Assembly (NCBI GenBank): GCA_030710605.1
Contig: CP092863.1
Span: forward strand, 143,250,623 to 143,314,622
Origin: Cordylochernes scorpioides
Taxonomy: Eukaryota; Arthropoda; Arachnida; Pseudoscorpiones; Chernetidae
Length of the DNA: 64,000 nt
Reading direction: 5' to 3'
Shown here: one piece after another, positions 1 through 11,070 of the stretch
Numbering within the stretch: position 1 is the stretch's first letter
Layout: each line of letters starts with the position of its first letter
The notes under the pieces: generated by a model
Databases searched by the model: none
Seen by the model: only the letters and a program-made list of their open reading frames with translations
Told to the model about the DNA's origin: nothing
Position numbers and translations under genes: made by a program

Positions 1-320
1 AAATAGACGTCTAAAACCAGACGTCATCTATTGACTGTCGACTCAATTAGCGGCCTCAGGTCGGGGACAAAGCCACAATACCAACTTTGGCAAACTGAAA
101 AGCGTCCACCTAGAGACCATGGTTTCGGGCTAATGGCCCTCGTCGTTTTTCAGTTTGCCAAAGCTGGTGTTGTGGCTTTGTCACCGACCCTAAGGCCGCT
201 AGTTGCGGCGACGGTCAATAGATGGCGTCTGGTTTTAGACGTCTATTTTGACGGGAGAGGCGACCCTTGTCTCTTTAGATCAATTTCCTCCCGGCAAATT
301 TCCATCTATAAAAATATTAT
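1..320. mobile_element. Family A hammerhead repeat, inverted dimer
   Basis: Two arms of one repeat face each other around position 147: the left arm (about 50-146) is the reverse complement of about 147-235. The same unit recurs at 17800-18120 and 59820-60350. The minus strand of the left arm carries a truncated hammerhead at 103-145: stem II, GAAAC, the short stem III and the 3' stem-I strand are present, but the 5' stem-I strand and the first core bases are lost exactly at the inversion point. No protein is encoded. The reading frames here are chance frames in the repeat. A Penelope-like or retrozyme origin is inferred from the ribozyme only. Confidence 0.6.
103..145 (-). ncRNA. Truncated hammerhead ribozyme (family A)
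   Basis: Read on the minus strand this has ACGAGG in place of CTGACGAG, then GGGC-CATTA-GCCC as stem II, GAAAC, an ACC/GGT mini stem III, GGTC as cleavage site and TCTAGGTGGAC as the 3' stem-I strand. The first two core bases and the whole 5' stem-I strand are missing, so it should not cleave. Confidence 0.6.
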
Positions 321-549
321 ATATATATGTGTAGTATATTTTAAACTGTATAATAATGACACTTTTAGTATATGTCACATATCTTCCAATTAGTTAGAGC
401 CGATACTTTATAAAATCATACCCTTCTATTAAAATGTACACTGCTCCTATTTGCTACCACCCCATATTTTGTAAATATGCTATATCTTTATTAATATAAC
501 CTGTACACCCTTATTTGTACTTAAACTTAAAATTGTGACGTCAACATAA

Positions 550-985
550 AAAGCCAAAGAGTGGTCAGCTGCGGGCAGAGTGGAGGAAATAGCCGACGCT
601 CAGATGGAGCCCCCTCCAGGGCTTTTCATAGACGACCCCTGTCAACAGGACAGTTTTTGCAGAGGGTCAGCGGCAGTATGTTCTACAGGGTGTCCATCGG
701 CAGACCGCTTCTGTATCTCTCGGTCTCTCTCTCTCTCCATGTCTCGGTGATAAGCATCCAAGTTTGTGTCATGGCCTCTACCTCTGTCCCGTGGACTGTC
801 CCCGACCACTCTCGGTGCTAACATCTAGCCCTGCCTCTGCTTCTTGTTGTCCTCGTGTGGGAAGAACATCAACACTCGCCTCACGTACACGACTGCCAGT
901 TTATCCATACGTCGACAGAATCACATTTGCAACAATATTACACACATATAAATATATTAAAAATAAAGAAGGCATCTCCTGACCA
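550..985 (+). pseudogene. Cysteine-rich coding fragment, frameshifted (possible exon)
   Basis: A GC-rich island in AT-rich surroundings. One frame is open from 550 to a stop at 748-750 and has cysteines spaced C-x5-C-x6-C-x3-C-x6-C (about 637-712). Just after a (TC)n run at about 719-737 that frame stops, and the next frame (open to about 982) continues with C-x8-C-x5-C-x3-C. This looks like one cysteine-rich extracellular domain broken by slippage in the TC run. No family was recognised. No convincing splice sites or initiator were seen. It could be a host exon or a retroposed piece. An alternative frame (561-821) is open throughout but lacks the cysteine spacing. Confidence 0.3.
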
Positions 986-999
986 CGAGAACATGTGCT

Positions 1000-1600
1000 T
1001 TTTTTCTATTGTCTTATCATATATATATATTGTTGCACCAAGTTGCAGCTTTGCAGAGTCGTCGACCTTGGTTTCTTCCTTCTTGGTGTTATACACGTTT
1101 CCCGAGCGGGTTTCCATATTCAGAGCAAATAAATAAAAGTAATTAAATAAAAGTAAATAAAAATAAATTACCTTTCAACGTTATTGTGTTTATTTATTTG
1201 TGGTCTTCCTCGTAGGTCGTGATCCGCAGTCTTCCTCTCCGTCCTCTCTCGCTCCAATAACCAATCAAGTAATATGTACAATAAATATTACAAAAGGAAT
1301 GAAACTATAAAAAGGAATGATGATAATCTAAATATTCTGTTTTAAATAAATATTATATATCGTAGAATATTTTGAATAAATGTAAGGCGCATTAAAATTG
1401 ATGTAACAATATATATATTTTTTATTTATCAAACAAAACACACGTATATCCTATGCGGATATGTACGTGTAAATTTCCGAATAATTTTATGTACATAATT
1501 TCAAAATATATATATACAAAAATTATTTTTTTGGTTTAGAGAGAGAGAGTGAAAAATTATTTAAATTTATAATATATTTTTTTCTAATGAAAAAAAAAAA
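1000..1600. other. AT-rich spacer, no gene seen
   Basis: Short A/T runs, TA repeats and weak pieces of dispersed repeats. The start, about 964-1000, matches the outer end of family C. No supported coding frame. Confidence 0.5.
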
Positions 1601-1890
1601 ATTCAAAGGCCCCTGATTATTACAAAAGTCCAACGCAACCAATGAGTGCAAGTAACCAAACAGGGCTCTGGCACACTTGTAAGTGCAAAGGTCAAACTAC
1701 GCGCTTTACACATGTGTAGACATGTGGTGTACCTACAGTTAAAGTAGTCGCCAACTACTACCCACTAAATGTTTGTATAATAGTGGTTGTACGTATTCCA
1801 AGTACAGGCCATGATAATCATGGTAGGTAGTAAGTGACCACTTTTACTGTAAGTGCACCACATGTCTACATATGTAGGGAGACACCTGGA
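1600..1890 (+). mobile_element. SINE body fragment, partly inverted
   Basis: Positions 1605-1770 match the body of the tRNA-derived SINE seen complete at 31322-31620: the segment around AGTGCAAGTAACCAAAC, then GGGCTCTGGCA, then the ACATGTGTAGACATGTGG palindrome. Positions 1800-1885 hold part of the same body in inverse orientation, so this is a head-to-head pair with no tRNA-like head left. Confidence 0.6.
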
Positions 1891-2159
1891 TTTTAATAAT
1901 ATTAATTTCTGAAAGTTCTATTTAAAGATATACTTAGGTTAATTCATTTTTTGATGTTTATAATGTATATATATTCACCAAAAAGGCACCTCTCCCTTCA
2001 AACCGAGCGTAATAGTGGTGAATGAGTTACAACACCAACATTTTAAAGGGAGAAGTGACTCTTTTGGTGCATAATTACCATCTTCCCGCAAATTCATTTT
2101 ACACTCATCGACAAAACTTGAGGAAGTGGGAAGTTTTTTATTTCATCGGTCGTCCTTTT

Positions 2160-2391
2160 TTTTTTTTGAGTAGACAGAGGCAAATTTTGTTCATACTTGG
2201 GTATCTCGTATGTCTTCAATAAAGGTCACTGTAATATCTTTCAGAGTTATTGTCTGTATCCCGATATACATTGTAAAAGGTACAACTTCCTTAAGTTATG
2301 TCTATGAGTGTATACACACTTGGTTTTCTCGTGTCTTCAATAAAGATCACTGTAATATCTTCCAGAGTTATTGTCTGAATCCTGATATACA
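2160..2391 (+). repeat. 123-bp MITE satellite, left part (split by a LINE)
   Basis: About two units of the 123-bp family (TTGGTTATCTCG ... TCCATGAGTGTATA). It continues at 3303-3367, on the far side of the LINE insertion at 2392-3302. Its 5' part carries the T-run and the AGACAGAGGCAAATTTTG segment that marks the left end of the parent MITE. Confidence 0.75.
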
Positions 2392-3302
2392 ACAACAACA
2401 ACAACAAAAGCCTTTATTAAGGGCCACTCGCCCTATACAGGATTCGCCAGTTCACAAGGGATAGGGAGAACACTGTGAGGCCTTTTTCCGGGATATAGTC
2501 TTGTGGAATCCAAATATCGCCATCGCTATATACCTATTCTTTGATATTTCATTGATCAGTGCCGGAAATGAAGGACAAAGTTGCCCCGTTTTATCATTTA
2601 GTTTTCGTCTTTCCTCAGACAGAGCAGCACAGTCAAATATGTAATGCAACATCTCCGTTGTTATTCCTGATCCACAGAAAGTGCATTTCAGGTCTTCACG
2701 CCTCAATAAAATCAAGTGGTGTTCTCTGAAAAAAATTGAAAGGGTTCTAAATTGTGCAATTAATCTGGTGATAGGAAAAGGGAGTTCAGTTAAGAAGTAT
2801 TCTTCGGTGGTAAACGTTGTATATATGCCTCTATAGTGGGAATATAACTTTGATTGGGTTATTCTTGTTAGGTCGTTTTGTATTGTTTGCTCTATCGCAG
2901 TTCTTAATATTCCAGGGATAGCATTCCTTAGTGAATCAGGATCATTACAATAAGTAAGCCACGAGGATCCGTTATTATTAAGTAAATTGCTTAATTGTTT
3001 TATAAAACCGATGGGCGCACCTGTAGCACAGGATACTTGCCTCATTCTAATTAAACATATTCGAGGCCGTCTATTTGTATCCATACTCAGCACCCTCAGC
3101 CAATATTTCAAGGTCAATTTCAGAGCTGTTATTATTAATGAGACGCGGCCTGTTTCTGGTCTTATTATGTATCCTGGTGTATATCTAAGCAAATTCAAAA
3201 ACCTAGGAATAAATTTATCTTGTATATGGTCTAATAAATCTTTATACTCTGTTGCCCAAATTGGAGCAGCATACATCAAAACAGCCATCACAATTGAGTC
3301 AA
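2392..3302 (-). mobile_element. 5'-truncated non-LTR retrotransposon (LINE) with TSD
   Basis: The minus strand encodes about 280 residues (stop near 2452) of a LINE ORF2 C-terminus: the post-RT region starting with a VLMYAAPIWA-like segment, then a CxxC...H....C zinc knuckle (C-T-F-C, then HYIFDC) near residue 215-230. After the stop comes a short 3' UTR with AATAAAG and a (TTG)n tail at 2388-2406. A 15-bp target-site duplication, GAATCCTGATATACA, flanks it at 2377-2391 and 3303-3317. The target is a unit of the 123-bp satellite, so this insertion is younger than that satellite. A related fragment lies at 17090-17440. Confidence 0.85.
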
Positions 3303-3367
3303 GAATCCTGATATACATGTTAAAAGTTACAACTTCCTTAAGTTTTGTCTATGAGTGTATATATTAA
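3303..3367 (+). repeat. 123-bp satellite, right part after the LINE
   Basis: Begins with the second copy of the 15-bp target duplication and completes the unit interrupted at 2391. Confidence 0.75.
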
Positions 3368-4280
3368 ATAAATATTTCGAATGTAATATATATTTGAGGG
3401 AGAAAATGTTTCCGAAAAGGGAGAGATTATTGAATAAAATTTCCAATAAATATGCCATCAGCTCAAATTGTGTTTTTATAACAAGAGATTGTTTTTATAT
3501 ATTTTAAAAAATAAAATCGATATTTATTTTTTCTATTTGAAAATAATCACAAAAGATATCATTAGTGGTGAAAATTTCGAACAATTATTCCTATAATTTC
3601 AAGATAAAACTACAGTACCTATAAAATATCGATAAATTCCTATTTATTTTTCAAGAAAACTTCAGTTGTTTAAAAATTCTTTTGATGAGTTTTCAATAAT
3701 CTCAGTTTGAAAGTTTCTTTTGGTAAAAATTTTTCATTTCGTCTGCTACTCAACCTCTCTCTCTTCACTTGGTCGTATTATAAGTTGTTATTATTAAAGG
3801 ATTTTTATTGATTTTGAGGAAATAAATAATCCGAATTTGACGAGTACTACTTTTTTTTCATTTATCAAATATGTGAGATATTGGAAAAATCTTTTTCAAC
3901 TTGGAAAAATCTGATTTGTTAGTGTCTCTCACAGATATTTCATTTGGAATTGTCAGTAAGAAAATTATATAACAAAATTTATTGTACTAATATAAATTTC
4001 CGTCAATACTATTAATTAATAATAAATTTTGTAACAAAATGATTTTTCTGGCAATGTGTTTCTTTTCAATAATATCTTCAAACAATATTCCTACATACCC
4101 TACTGCAATGATAATTTGCTATGAAAACATATTTGAAGAAAAGCTTTGCTCTATGCAATACTTTAAAATTATATGTATGTACCTCTACAGACCTATAAGC
4201 TTATGTCCATAGTTCACTAAACACCCCTAAGCTGCCTTCCATAGTAAATACAGGATATATAGGAAAACCAATCCAATACA
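3368..4280. other. AT-rich spacer, no gene seen
   Basis: About 900 bp of very AT-rich sequence with no repeat family recognised and no frame of interest. Confidence 0.5.
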
Positions 4281-4282
4281 AT

Positions 4283-4392
4283 AGTAGAGCGGTCTGGAAA
4301 TTATTTTGGCGAAACCGCTGAGAGGGTTTACTACTGATGAGCCAAGCCTCCCAATATTTTTCACCACAGTAAGGACAGTAGAAAAAGGTAAA
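4283..4392 (+). mobile_element. Family H fold-back, one arm
   Basis: Contains GGCGAAACCGC, GAGGGTTTACTACTGATGAG and CAGTAAGGACAGTAGAA, the marks of the family that is palindromic at 30480-30910 and 63075-63405. Only one arm is present. Confidence 0.6.
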
Positions 4393-4474
4393 AAGAGAAA
4401 CATTTGTTTTTCAATTTTATTTCTTTTAATTATTTAGTTTTTCTTTTACCTTCTCATATGTAATATATTCATAT

Positions 4475-4925
4475 ATACTCATGGACAAAACTTAAGAAAG
4501 TTGTACCTTTCAGCATGTATATCGAGATTGAGACAATAACTCTGTAAGATATCACAGTGATCTTTATTGAAGACATACGAGATAACCAAGTGTGGATACA
4601 CTCATGGACAAAACTTAAGGAATTTGTACCTTTTAACATGTATATCGGTATTCAGACAATAGCTCTGAATGATATTACAGTGACCTTTATTGAAGACATG
4701 CGAGAAAACAAAGTGTGTATATACTTATGGACAAAACTTAAGGAAGTTGTACCTTTTAGCATGTATATCAGGATTTTACAATAACTCTGAAAGATATTAC
4801 AGTGACCTTTATTGAAGACACACAAGATAACCAAGTATGAACAAAATTGCCTTTGTCTCCTTAAAAACAACAGGCGACATTAAAGACTTTCCACTACATA
4901 AGTTATATCCATGAGTATATATCAA
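4475..4925 (-). repeat. 123-bp MITE satellite, about 3 units
   Basis: Minus-orientation array, each unit starting at ACACTCATGGACAAAACTTA and passing through the TTACAGTGACCTTTATTGAA segment. The far end (about 4845-4900) carries the CCTTTGTCTCC/TTTCCACTTCCTTA-like outer end of the parent MITE. Confidence 0.8.
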
Positions 4926-4929
4926 TATA

Positions 4930-5850
4930 ACTATATACACACTGATGTACCAATCCATTAGAATAAATAAAAAAACATTTCTTAAAATTAAATATATTAT
5001 GATAAATGGGATGAGATTTCTTTTCAATTAACGAATCCATAAATTTCATCTTTGCCATTTCAACTTTTTTTAAAAAAACATTTTCTAAATCCATTTTAAT
5101 TTAATCTAAAAAGCCATCAAAAGATTTATTTAATGGTTCGTATGTATATAAATCAACCATTATTTTTATATATACATTTTCCTAAACATAATTCTATATT
5201 AATTTATCTAATATATGCAACATATATACGAATATGTTATAATATATAGGTTTAGAAAACCATCAATTCATGTAAACATTAATCCAATTACATTATTGAA
5301 GGCAAACGATTAAAAATTTAAAAAAGAAGAATGTGTTCCAAAAGATTAATTAGATGAATTATTAAACACAGACGATAGTTTTATTTTTCTACGAGAGAAT
5401 TCACGATGATGATGTAAAATGTTGATATTAAGTGGATTATTATATATTTTATGGATATATTTTAAATATTATAATTATATATAAATTCGAGTGTGTGTGT
5501 GTATATATATTTTCTCCTTTTTATAATTAAGATATGTAAGTAATAATATATATTAGTTAATTAAATAGAGTATATTTACATATATATACGTTTAGTTTAT
5601 TTTTGTTCCACTAGATGGCGCTCTAGAAATGCTCATGGGAGCCTGGTCAAGATATGCCTTTTTTGTTTTTAATAGAATATATAATACAGCAAAGATAAAT
5701 AATATATATATAGATGAAATATTTTGATTAGATTTATATAAATGAAAAGGAATGCTAGTAATATATATTTACGATAGAATTAACAGAAATCGAGAGTTGC
5801 AGCAAAGATAAAAAAAAGTATATAAATAAAATATTCTACTCATATGTATA
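4930..5850. other. AT-rich spacer with a family C end
   Basis: No gene. Positions 5607-5672 (CCACTAGATGGCGCTCT, then GGTCAAGATATGCC) match the outer end of hammerhead family C. The rest is AT-rich, with a short (GT)n/(TA)n stretch near 5490-5515. Confidence 0.5.
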
Positions 5851-5854
5851 TTAA

Positions 5855-6300
5855 TACACACATGGATAAAACTTTGGGAAGTTGTATCTTTTACCATGTA
5901 TTTCGAGATTGAGACAATAACTCTGAAAGATATTACAGTGACCTCTATTGAAGACACACGAGATAACCAAGTGTGTATACACTCATGGACAAAACTTAAG
6001 GAAGTTGTACCCTTTATAATGTATATCGGGATTGAGACAATAACTCTGAAATATATTACAGTGACCTTTATTGAAGACGCACACTGTAATACACTCATGG
6101 ACAAAATTTGAGGAAGTTGTACCCTTCATAATGTATATCGGGATTGAAACAATAACTCTGAAAGATATTAGAGTGATTTAATTGAAGATACACGAGATAA
6201 CCATGCTTGAGCAAAAATGCCTCTGTCTCCTTTAAAATCAAAAACAGACGACCAGCGACATCAAAGACCCTCCCTTTCTTCTAAGTTTTGTCACTAAGCA
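5855..6300 (-). repeat. 123-bp MITE satellite, about 2.5 units plus MITE end
   Basis: Minus-orientation units ending at 6210-6300 in the single-copy outer part of the MITE (TGCCTCTGTCTCC ... GACCAGCGACATCAAAGAC). Confidence 0.8.
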
Positions 6301-6766
6301 TAATATATCAACATGATCCCATTACAATTTCACTTTAGTGACATTTTTTTTTTAAATAGTGTTTGTTATATAATATGATTAACTGGTTATCTAGACACAC
6401 TCCTTCTGAATAGAGTAGCGAAATACCTTTTCTTGATAAAATCAAAAACCGTCTTCTCTAATAAATGGAACCTTTAACTTCGCATTTCTTTCCCGTGAAA
6501 TATATCTTCAAAATACCAATAAAACCTTTAAAAATATTCTTAAAGAGGTCATCCAAATATCAGATAGAAACAATAAACTATGTTCTATTAGCATTTATAC
6601 TAACTCTGTAAAAACTATAACAAGACTTAGAACAAAACACTATAAAGGAATGACAATACATCCAGATGGCACAAGAACCTATAGGACATGTAACAATTGT
6701 CCTGGTGTGGAACTAACACCTACCTACAAATTCTCATGTCCAGCAATGGCCGCAGTCTTGCAGAAA
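6300..6766. other. Spacer, weak reading frames only
   Basis: AT-rich, no gene. Positions 6590-6740 are less AT-rich and have a plus frame resembling a degraded LINE C-terminal zinc-knuckle region (TCRTCNNCPGVELTPTYKF-like), too decayed to place. Confidence 0.3.
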
Positions 6767-8244
6767 TTTACATGGGCCCAGAGCAGCAACTTTACACACT
6801 CAAGATAGTGGACATTGCTGCTGATGTGATAGAGATGTACAGAGGCATCTGAGGCTATTCATTGAACACAACAACAGAAGAAAATTGACATGGACCCAGA
6901 ACTTTACACACTCAAGATAGTGGACATTGCTGCTGATGTGATAGAGATGTACAGAGGCATCTGAGGCTATTCATTGAACACAACAACAGAAGAAAATTGA
7001 CATGGACCCAGAACTTTACACACCCAAGATAGAGAACATTGCTGTGATAGATATGTATAGAGACATCTGAGGCTCTCCATTGGACACGACAACAACAACA
7101 GAAGAAAATTGACATGGACCCAGAACTTTACACACCTAAGATAGAGAAAATTGTGACTGCTGTGATAGAGATGTATAGAGACATCTAAGGCTTTTCATTG
7201 GATATGACAACTACAACAGAAAATTTACATGGACCCAGAACTTTACATACCCAAGATAGAGAACATTGCTGTGATAGAGATGTATGGATACGTCTAAGGC
7301 TCTTCATCGGACACGACAACAACAACAACAACAACAGAAAATTGATATGGACCCAGAACTTTACACACCCAAGATAGAGAACATTGCTGTGAAAAAGATG
7401 CATGGATACATCTGCGGCTCTTCATTGGACACGACAACAACTACAACAGAAAATTGATATGGACCCAGAACTTTACACACCCAAGATAGAGAACATTGTG
7501 GCTACTGTGATAGAGATGTACAGAGACATCTGTGGTTCTTCATTGGACACGACAACAACAACAACAGAAGTTTGATATGGACCCAGAACTTTACACACCC
7601 AATATAGAGAACATTGCGACTGCTGTGATAGAGATGTACAGAGACATCTGAGGCTCTTCATTGGACACACAACAACAACAGAAAATTGATATGGACCCAG
7701 AACTTTACACGCCCAAGATAGAGAACATTGTGGCTACTGTGATAGAGATGTACAGAGACATCTGAGGCTCTTCATTGGACACGACAACAACAACAGAAAA
7801 TTGATATGGACCCAGAACTTTACACACCCAAGATAGAGAACATTGCTGTGATAGAGATGTATGGATACATCTGAGGCTCTTCATTGGACACGACAACAAC
7901 AACAACAGAAAATTGACATGGACCCAGAACCTTACACACCCAAGATAGAGAACATTGCTGTGATAGAGATGTACAGAGACATCTGAGGCTCTTCATTGGA
8001 CACGACAACAACAACAGAAAATTGACATGGACCCAGAACTTTACACACCCCAGATAGAGAACATTGCTGCTGCTGTGATAGAGATGTACAGAGACATCTG
8101 AGGCTCTTCATTGGACACGACAACAACAACAGAAAATTGACATGGACCCAGAACTTTACACACCCAAGATAGAGAACATTGTGACTGCTGTGATAGAGAT
8201 GTACAGAGACATCTGAGGCTCTTCATTGGACACGACACCAACAA
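6767..8244 (+). repeat. Tandem array of 109-123 bp units (about 13 copies)
   Basis: Each unit reads ATTGACATGGACCCAGAACT, TTTACACACCCAAGATAG, AGAACATTGCTGTGATAGAG, then a GACATCTGAGGCTCTTCATT segment and a (CAA)n stretch of variable length. Length variation comes from the (CAA)n tract and an optional GCGACT/GCTGCT insertion. A second array of the same family lies at 45295-46170. The array is open in several frames but units differ by non-multiples of three, so coding is unlikely here. Confidence 0.85.
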
Positions 8245-8421
8245 CTAACACTGTGTTTCTTTTATATTAAAAGTTATCAAACTTTACGGTTACAAATGGT
8301 CTTCAACTGCCTTTATATTGCTATAAAGAGGTATAATTATAATCAATATATAATTATATCATCAATAACTCAACGCCATCTATCGATCAAAATTATAAAC
8401 ATATTTTTTAATTAAGAAAAA

Positions 8422-8722
8422 AATGCATTTCCTGATCGTTCTGATGGCTTGCGCCATCTATCGGAATAAATATCAACTAATCGTTGATTTTTTAATTATT
8501 CCAGAATTGGCCAAATACCGTTTCTCGATTAATCAAGGAAAACTAACCACGTACGCGTTTCGGGCTGTTGGCCCTCGACAGCGTGGTGCAAGCTGTACCT
8601 CAACGACCAAAAAGGATGGTCTTTGGGGCATCCTGAAAAACAAGGCCGGAAGGGTCTATTTATTCCGATAGATGGCGCAAGCCATCAGCAAGTTTCAGTT
8701 GCACGATCAGTAAATGCCTTTT
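8422..8722. mobile_element. Family B hammerhead repeat, inverted dimer
   Basis: The left part reads GCTTGCGCCATCTATCGG on the plus strand and passes through the ribozyme. The right end (8664-8722) is the same terminus in reverse (GATAGATGGCGCAAGCCATC). Other copies: 10985-11065, 14168-14415, 42236-42440, 61590-61775, 62010-62250 and 62415-62520. Confidence 0.65.
8546..8587 (-). ncRNA. Hammerhead ribozyme copy, mutated core (family B)
   Basis: Minus strand: ACCACG stem I, CTGTCGA where CTGANGA is required, stem II GGGCCAACAGCCC, GAAAC, ACG/CGT stem III, GTA cleavage site, CGTGGT stem I. The invariant A of the first core box is replaced by U, so it is probably inactive. Confidence 0.6.
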
Positions 8723-8959
8723 TTTCTTAATTTATATACCTGATCCAAGTACAAATTCACTTTTGTACTATTTTTCATATGTATTTTAATGTTTATTTTC
8801 AATTTAACATATATATTGTAGCGTAGAAATCAAGTCTTGGAATATCTTAAGATGTGAAAGTATTTATTGATGACGTCACCAGTCGACAATTATTAATCAA
8901 ACTATCTACAGCTAGAGAATATTGAACAAGCAAGCTAGGCAACATATATGATGTGATTT

Positions 8960-8970
8960 CATAAATACAG

Positions 8971-9016
<46 letters not shown>
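8960..9016. repeat. (TA)n microsatellite
   Basis: A run of about 25 TA dinucleotides. Confidence 0.9.
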
Positions 9017-9017
<1 letters not shown>

Positions 9018-9034
9018 CTTATAAATAATACTTA

Positions 9035-9350
9035 AAGTTAACCGCATAAGTTTCTTTTCTGTGAAAAATCAATATTTATTTCAAAGAGAAATATTTACTA
9101 TTTCTAACTTTTTTTTTGGATGAAGTATGAAAAGGTGAAAATATGAAGAGTAATGGCGAACGGAAAAATAATTCCCATCCCAGGACACTTTTATTTTTCC
9201 GTTCGCCATTACTCTTCATATTTTCACCCTTTCATACTTCATCCAAAAAAAAAAAGTTAGAAATCGTAAATATTTCTCTTTGAAATAAATATTGATTTTT
9301 CATAGAAAAGAAACTTATGCGATTAACTTTAAGTATTATTTATAATCACA
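9035..9350. mobile_element. Fold-back element (family G)
   Basis: Near-perfect inverted repeat with arms of about 140 bp. The left arm runs from AAGTTTCTTTTCTGTGAAAA to TAATGGCGAACGGAAAAAT and the right arm is its reverse complement. The short centre (CCCATCCCAGGACACTT) is the remnant of the tRNA-like segment found whole in the copies at 12640-12722 and 22640-22705. Confidence 0.8.
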
Positions 9351-9434
9351 CGCCGCAGTCCTTTATAATCTGTTTATTCTTTTCTTTGATTAATTAAATT
9401 AAATAATAAAATATTTCTTCACCACAATAGAAAT

Positions 9435-9600
9435 ATTTCTACAGCCCTTCTGGTGCGATTATTCAAAGAGGAAGGGCATGGTTCATCAATGATTAACCCT
9501 TCTAGCGGTTTCGCCATCTTTTCTGCTATCATTAAAATGACAAAATCACTTAGAGGGTTCACCATTGATGAGCCATGCCCTTCCTCTTTCAATTTATATC
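9435..9600. mobile_element. Family H fold-back, small diverged copy
   Basis: Arms of about 55 bp: GAAGGGCATGGTTCATCAAT ... GGTTTCGCC against the reverse complement ending CATTGATGAGCCATGCCCTT. Central spacer of about 40 bp. Confidence 0.65.
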
Positions 9601-9768
9601 ATTGCAAAATAAAAATATCAATTAAATATATATTTTAGAAGAGAATTAGCATTCAAAAGATATGTTTATAATTTTCATTGTCTTAAATTCTATAACAACT
9701 CATTTTTATTCAAAACAAACTATACATTCTTATGGCTATATTGAGGCATATCTATTATGTATGATATA

Positions 9769-10531
9769 CGAGGGGCATCCAATAAATAAGTTTCCCTATT
9801 TTTTAACAAATAAACAACTTTATTTACAATTATGCAGTTATTTTATTTTCATTATACAACTCATAGAATACTTCTCTACATAATCACCATTTCTGTCCAA
9901 ACATTTTTGGTACCGTTGTAGCGATACTTTGATACCACTGTTGTACCAAGCCGTGTCCTGTCTTCGTAGCCAGTGGTTCGCCTCCGCCTGTTTTCAATTC
10001 AAATTCAAAACATCTGACATGATTGTTCCAATCGAAGAGCATCCAATTTCGATTCCAGGAGGCAGTCGAATCATTATTTCGTCAATGGTGACGCGGCGAT
10101 TTGCTTCCACCACATTCCGAACAGCAGCCACGGCTGCATTGTCCGTAGCAGTAACGGGCCTGTCGCTTCGCTCGTCATCATGCACGTTTTGCCGTCCTTC
10201 CAAGAACCATGAACGCCATCGGCGAACCATTTGGATGCTCATACATCCTTCACCATACACTGACACTAAATTGCGATGAATATTGACCGCAGTTTCATTT
10301 TTCGCTGTGAAAAAACGAATTACAGAACGGAGTTCGCAAGTGGACACGTTCACCAGTGGTAACTCCATGGAAACTGAAGCGCTACGGACTTGTGCGTACG
10401 AGTAGAGTGATTTTGAAAGGTCACCAGCTTCCAACGCATCCTAGTGACCATTTCTTACCTACTAACTAATTTTTACAACGTTTCGTTCGCCGAAAAAAAA
10501 ATAGGGAAACTTATTTATTGGATGCCCCTCG
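9769..10531 (-). mobile_element. Internally deleted mariner element with intact TIRs
   Basis: Terminal inverted repeats of about 35 bp (CGAGGGGCATCCAATAAATA inward from both ends), TA target duplications at 9767-9768 and 10532-10533, total 763 bp. The minus strand keeps the N-terminal helix-turn-helix half of a mariner transposase (10434-9994). After a stop it keeps a C-terminal piece (about 9865-9985) with the family's YxxGIxxLxxRYxKCLxxNGDYVEK pattern. The catalytic DDD domain is deleted. Intact termini mean an autonomous relative could still move it. Confidence 0.9.
9994..10434 (-). pseudogene. Mariner transposase N-terminal remnant
   Basis: 146 codons. Residues about 30-75 match the first HTH of the mariner DNA-binding domain (VIRFFTAKNETAVNIHRNL-like, then a YGE...S.QMVRRWRSWF helix). 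About 85-100 is the linker with DERSDRP, and about 105-140 is the second HTH (RVTIDEIMIRLPPGIEIG). It ends where the catalytic core should begin. A full family member is usually near 340-350 residues, so about 60% is gone. Binding to the TIRs may survive but transposition cannot. Confidence 0.85.
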
Positions 10532-10854
10532 TATTTAAGTGTATTTTTATATAAAAAGTATCTATATTAATATAAATATCATATAAAAATATCATTATAG
10601 ATTGTGTAAAAAAGGAGTTGATAATATAAGTGGATATATTTCCGGCACAAATCTAATCTACTCTATGAGTAACAACCCTAATTCAATCCGACAACCCTGT
10701 TGAAAAAGAAAATTTTCCCGCCTTTTTTAGGCCTAGTGTATTACCGTCTGCATAGTTTTATACATCACTGACCTATATTTTATTGTGTTTATAACGTGTG
10801 TTTTATTCATATTATTATTTGAGATTGATTGGTCAAATCTAATATATTTTATAT

Positions 10855-11070
10855 ATTATTAAATTATGATACATTAGTGCGCCATCTGTTATCAAAATTC
10901 GAAACTATTATAGACGCGTATGATTATTTTTAAAAATAAAATAATTTCAACTACCCTTGTCCAAATACTTAATTCTGGAATAATTAAAAATCAACGAATA
11001 GTGGATATTTATTCCGATAGATGGCGCAAGCCATCAGCAACTTTCAGTTGCACGATAAAAATAGGTTTTT
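10855..11070. mobile_element. Family H end joined to family B end
   Basis: Positions 10868-10925 are the outer end of family H (GCGCCATCTGTTATCAAAAT ... ATTATAGACGCGTATGATT). Positions 10985-11065 are the terminus of family B in minus orientation (TTCCGATAGATGGCGCAAGC). The junction suggests one element inserted into the other. Confidence 0.55.

Noticed and set aside
8847-9047. Minus frame with an IYIYIY run
   Set aside because: Translation of a (TA)n microsatellite.
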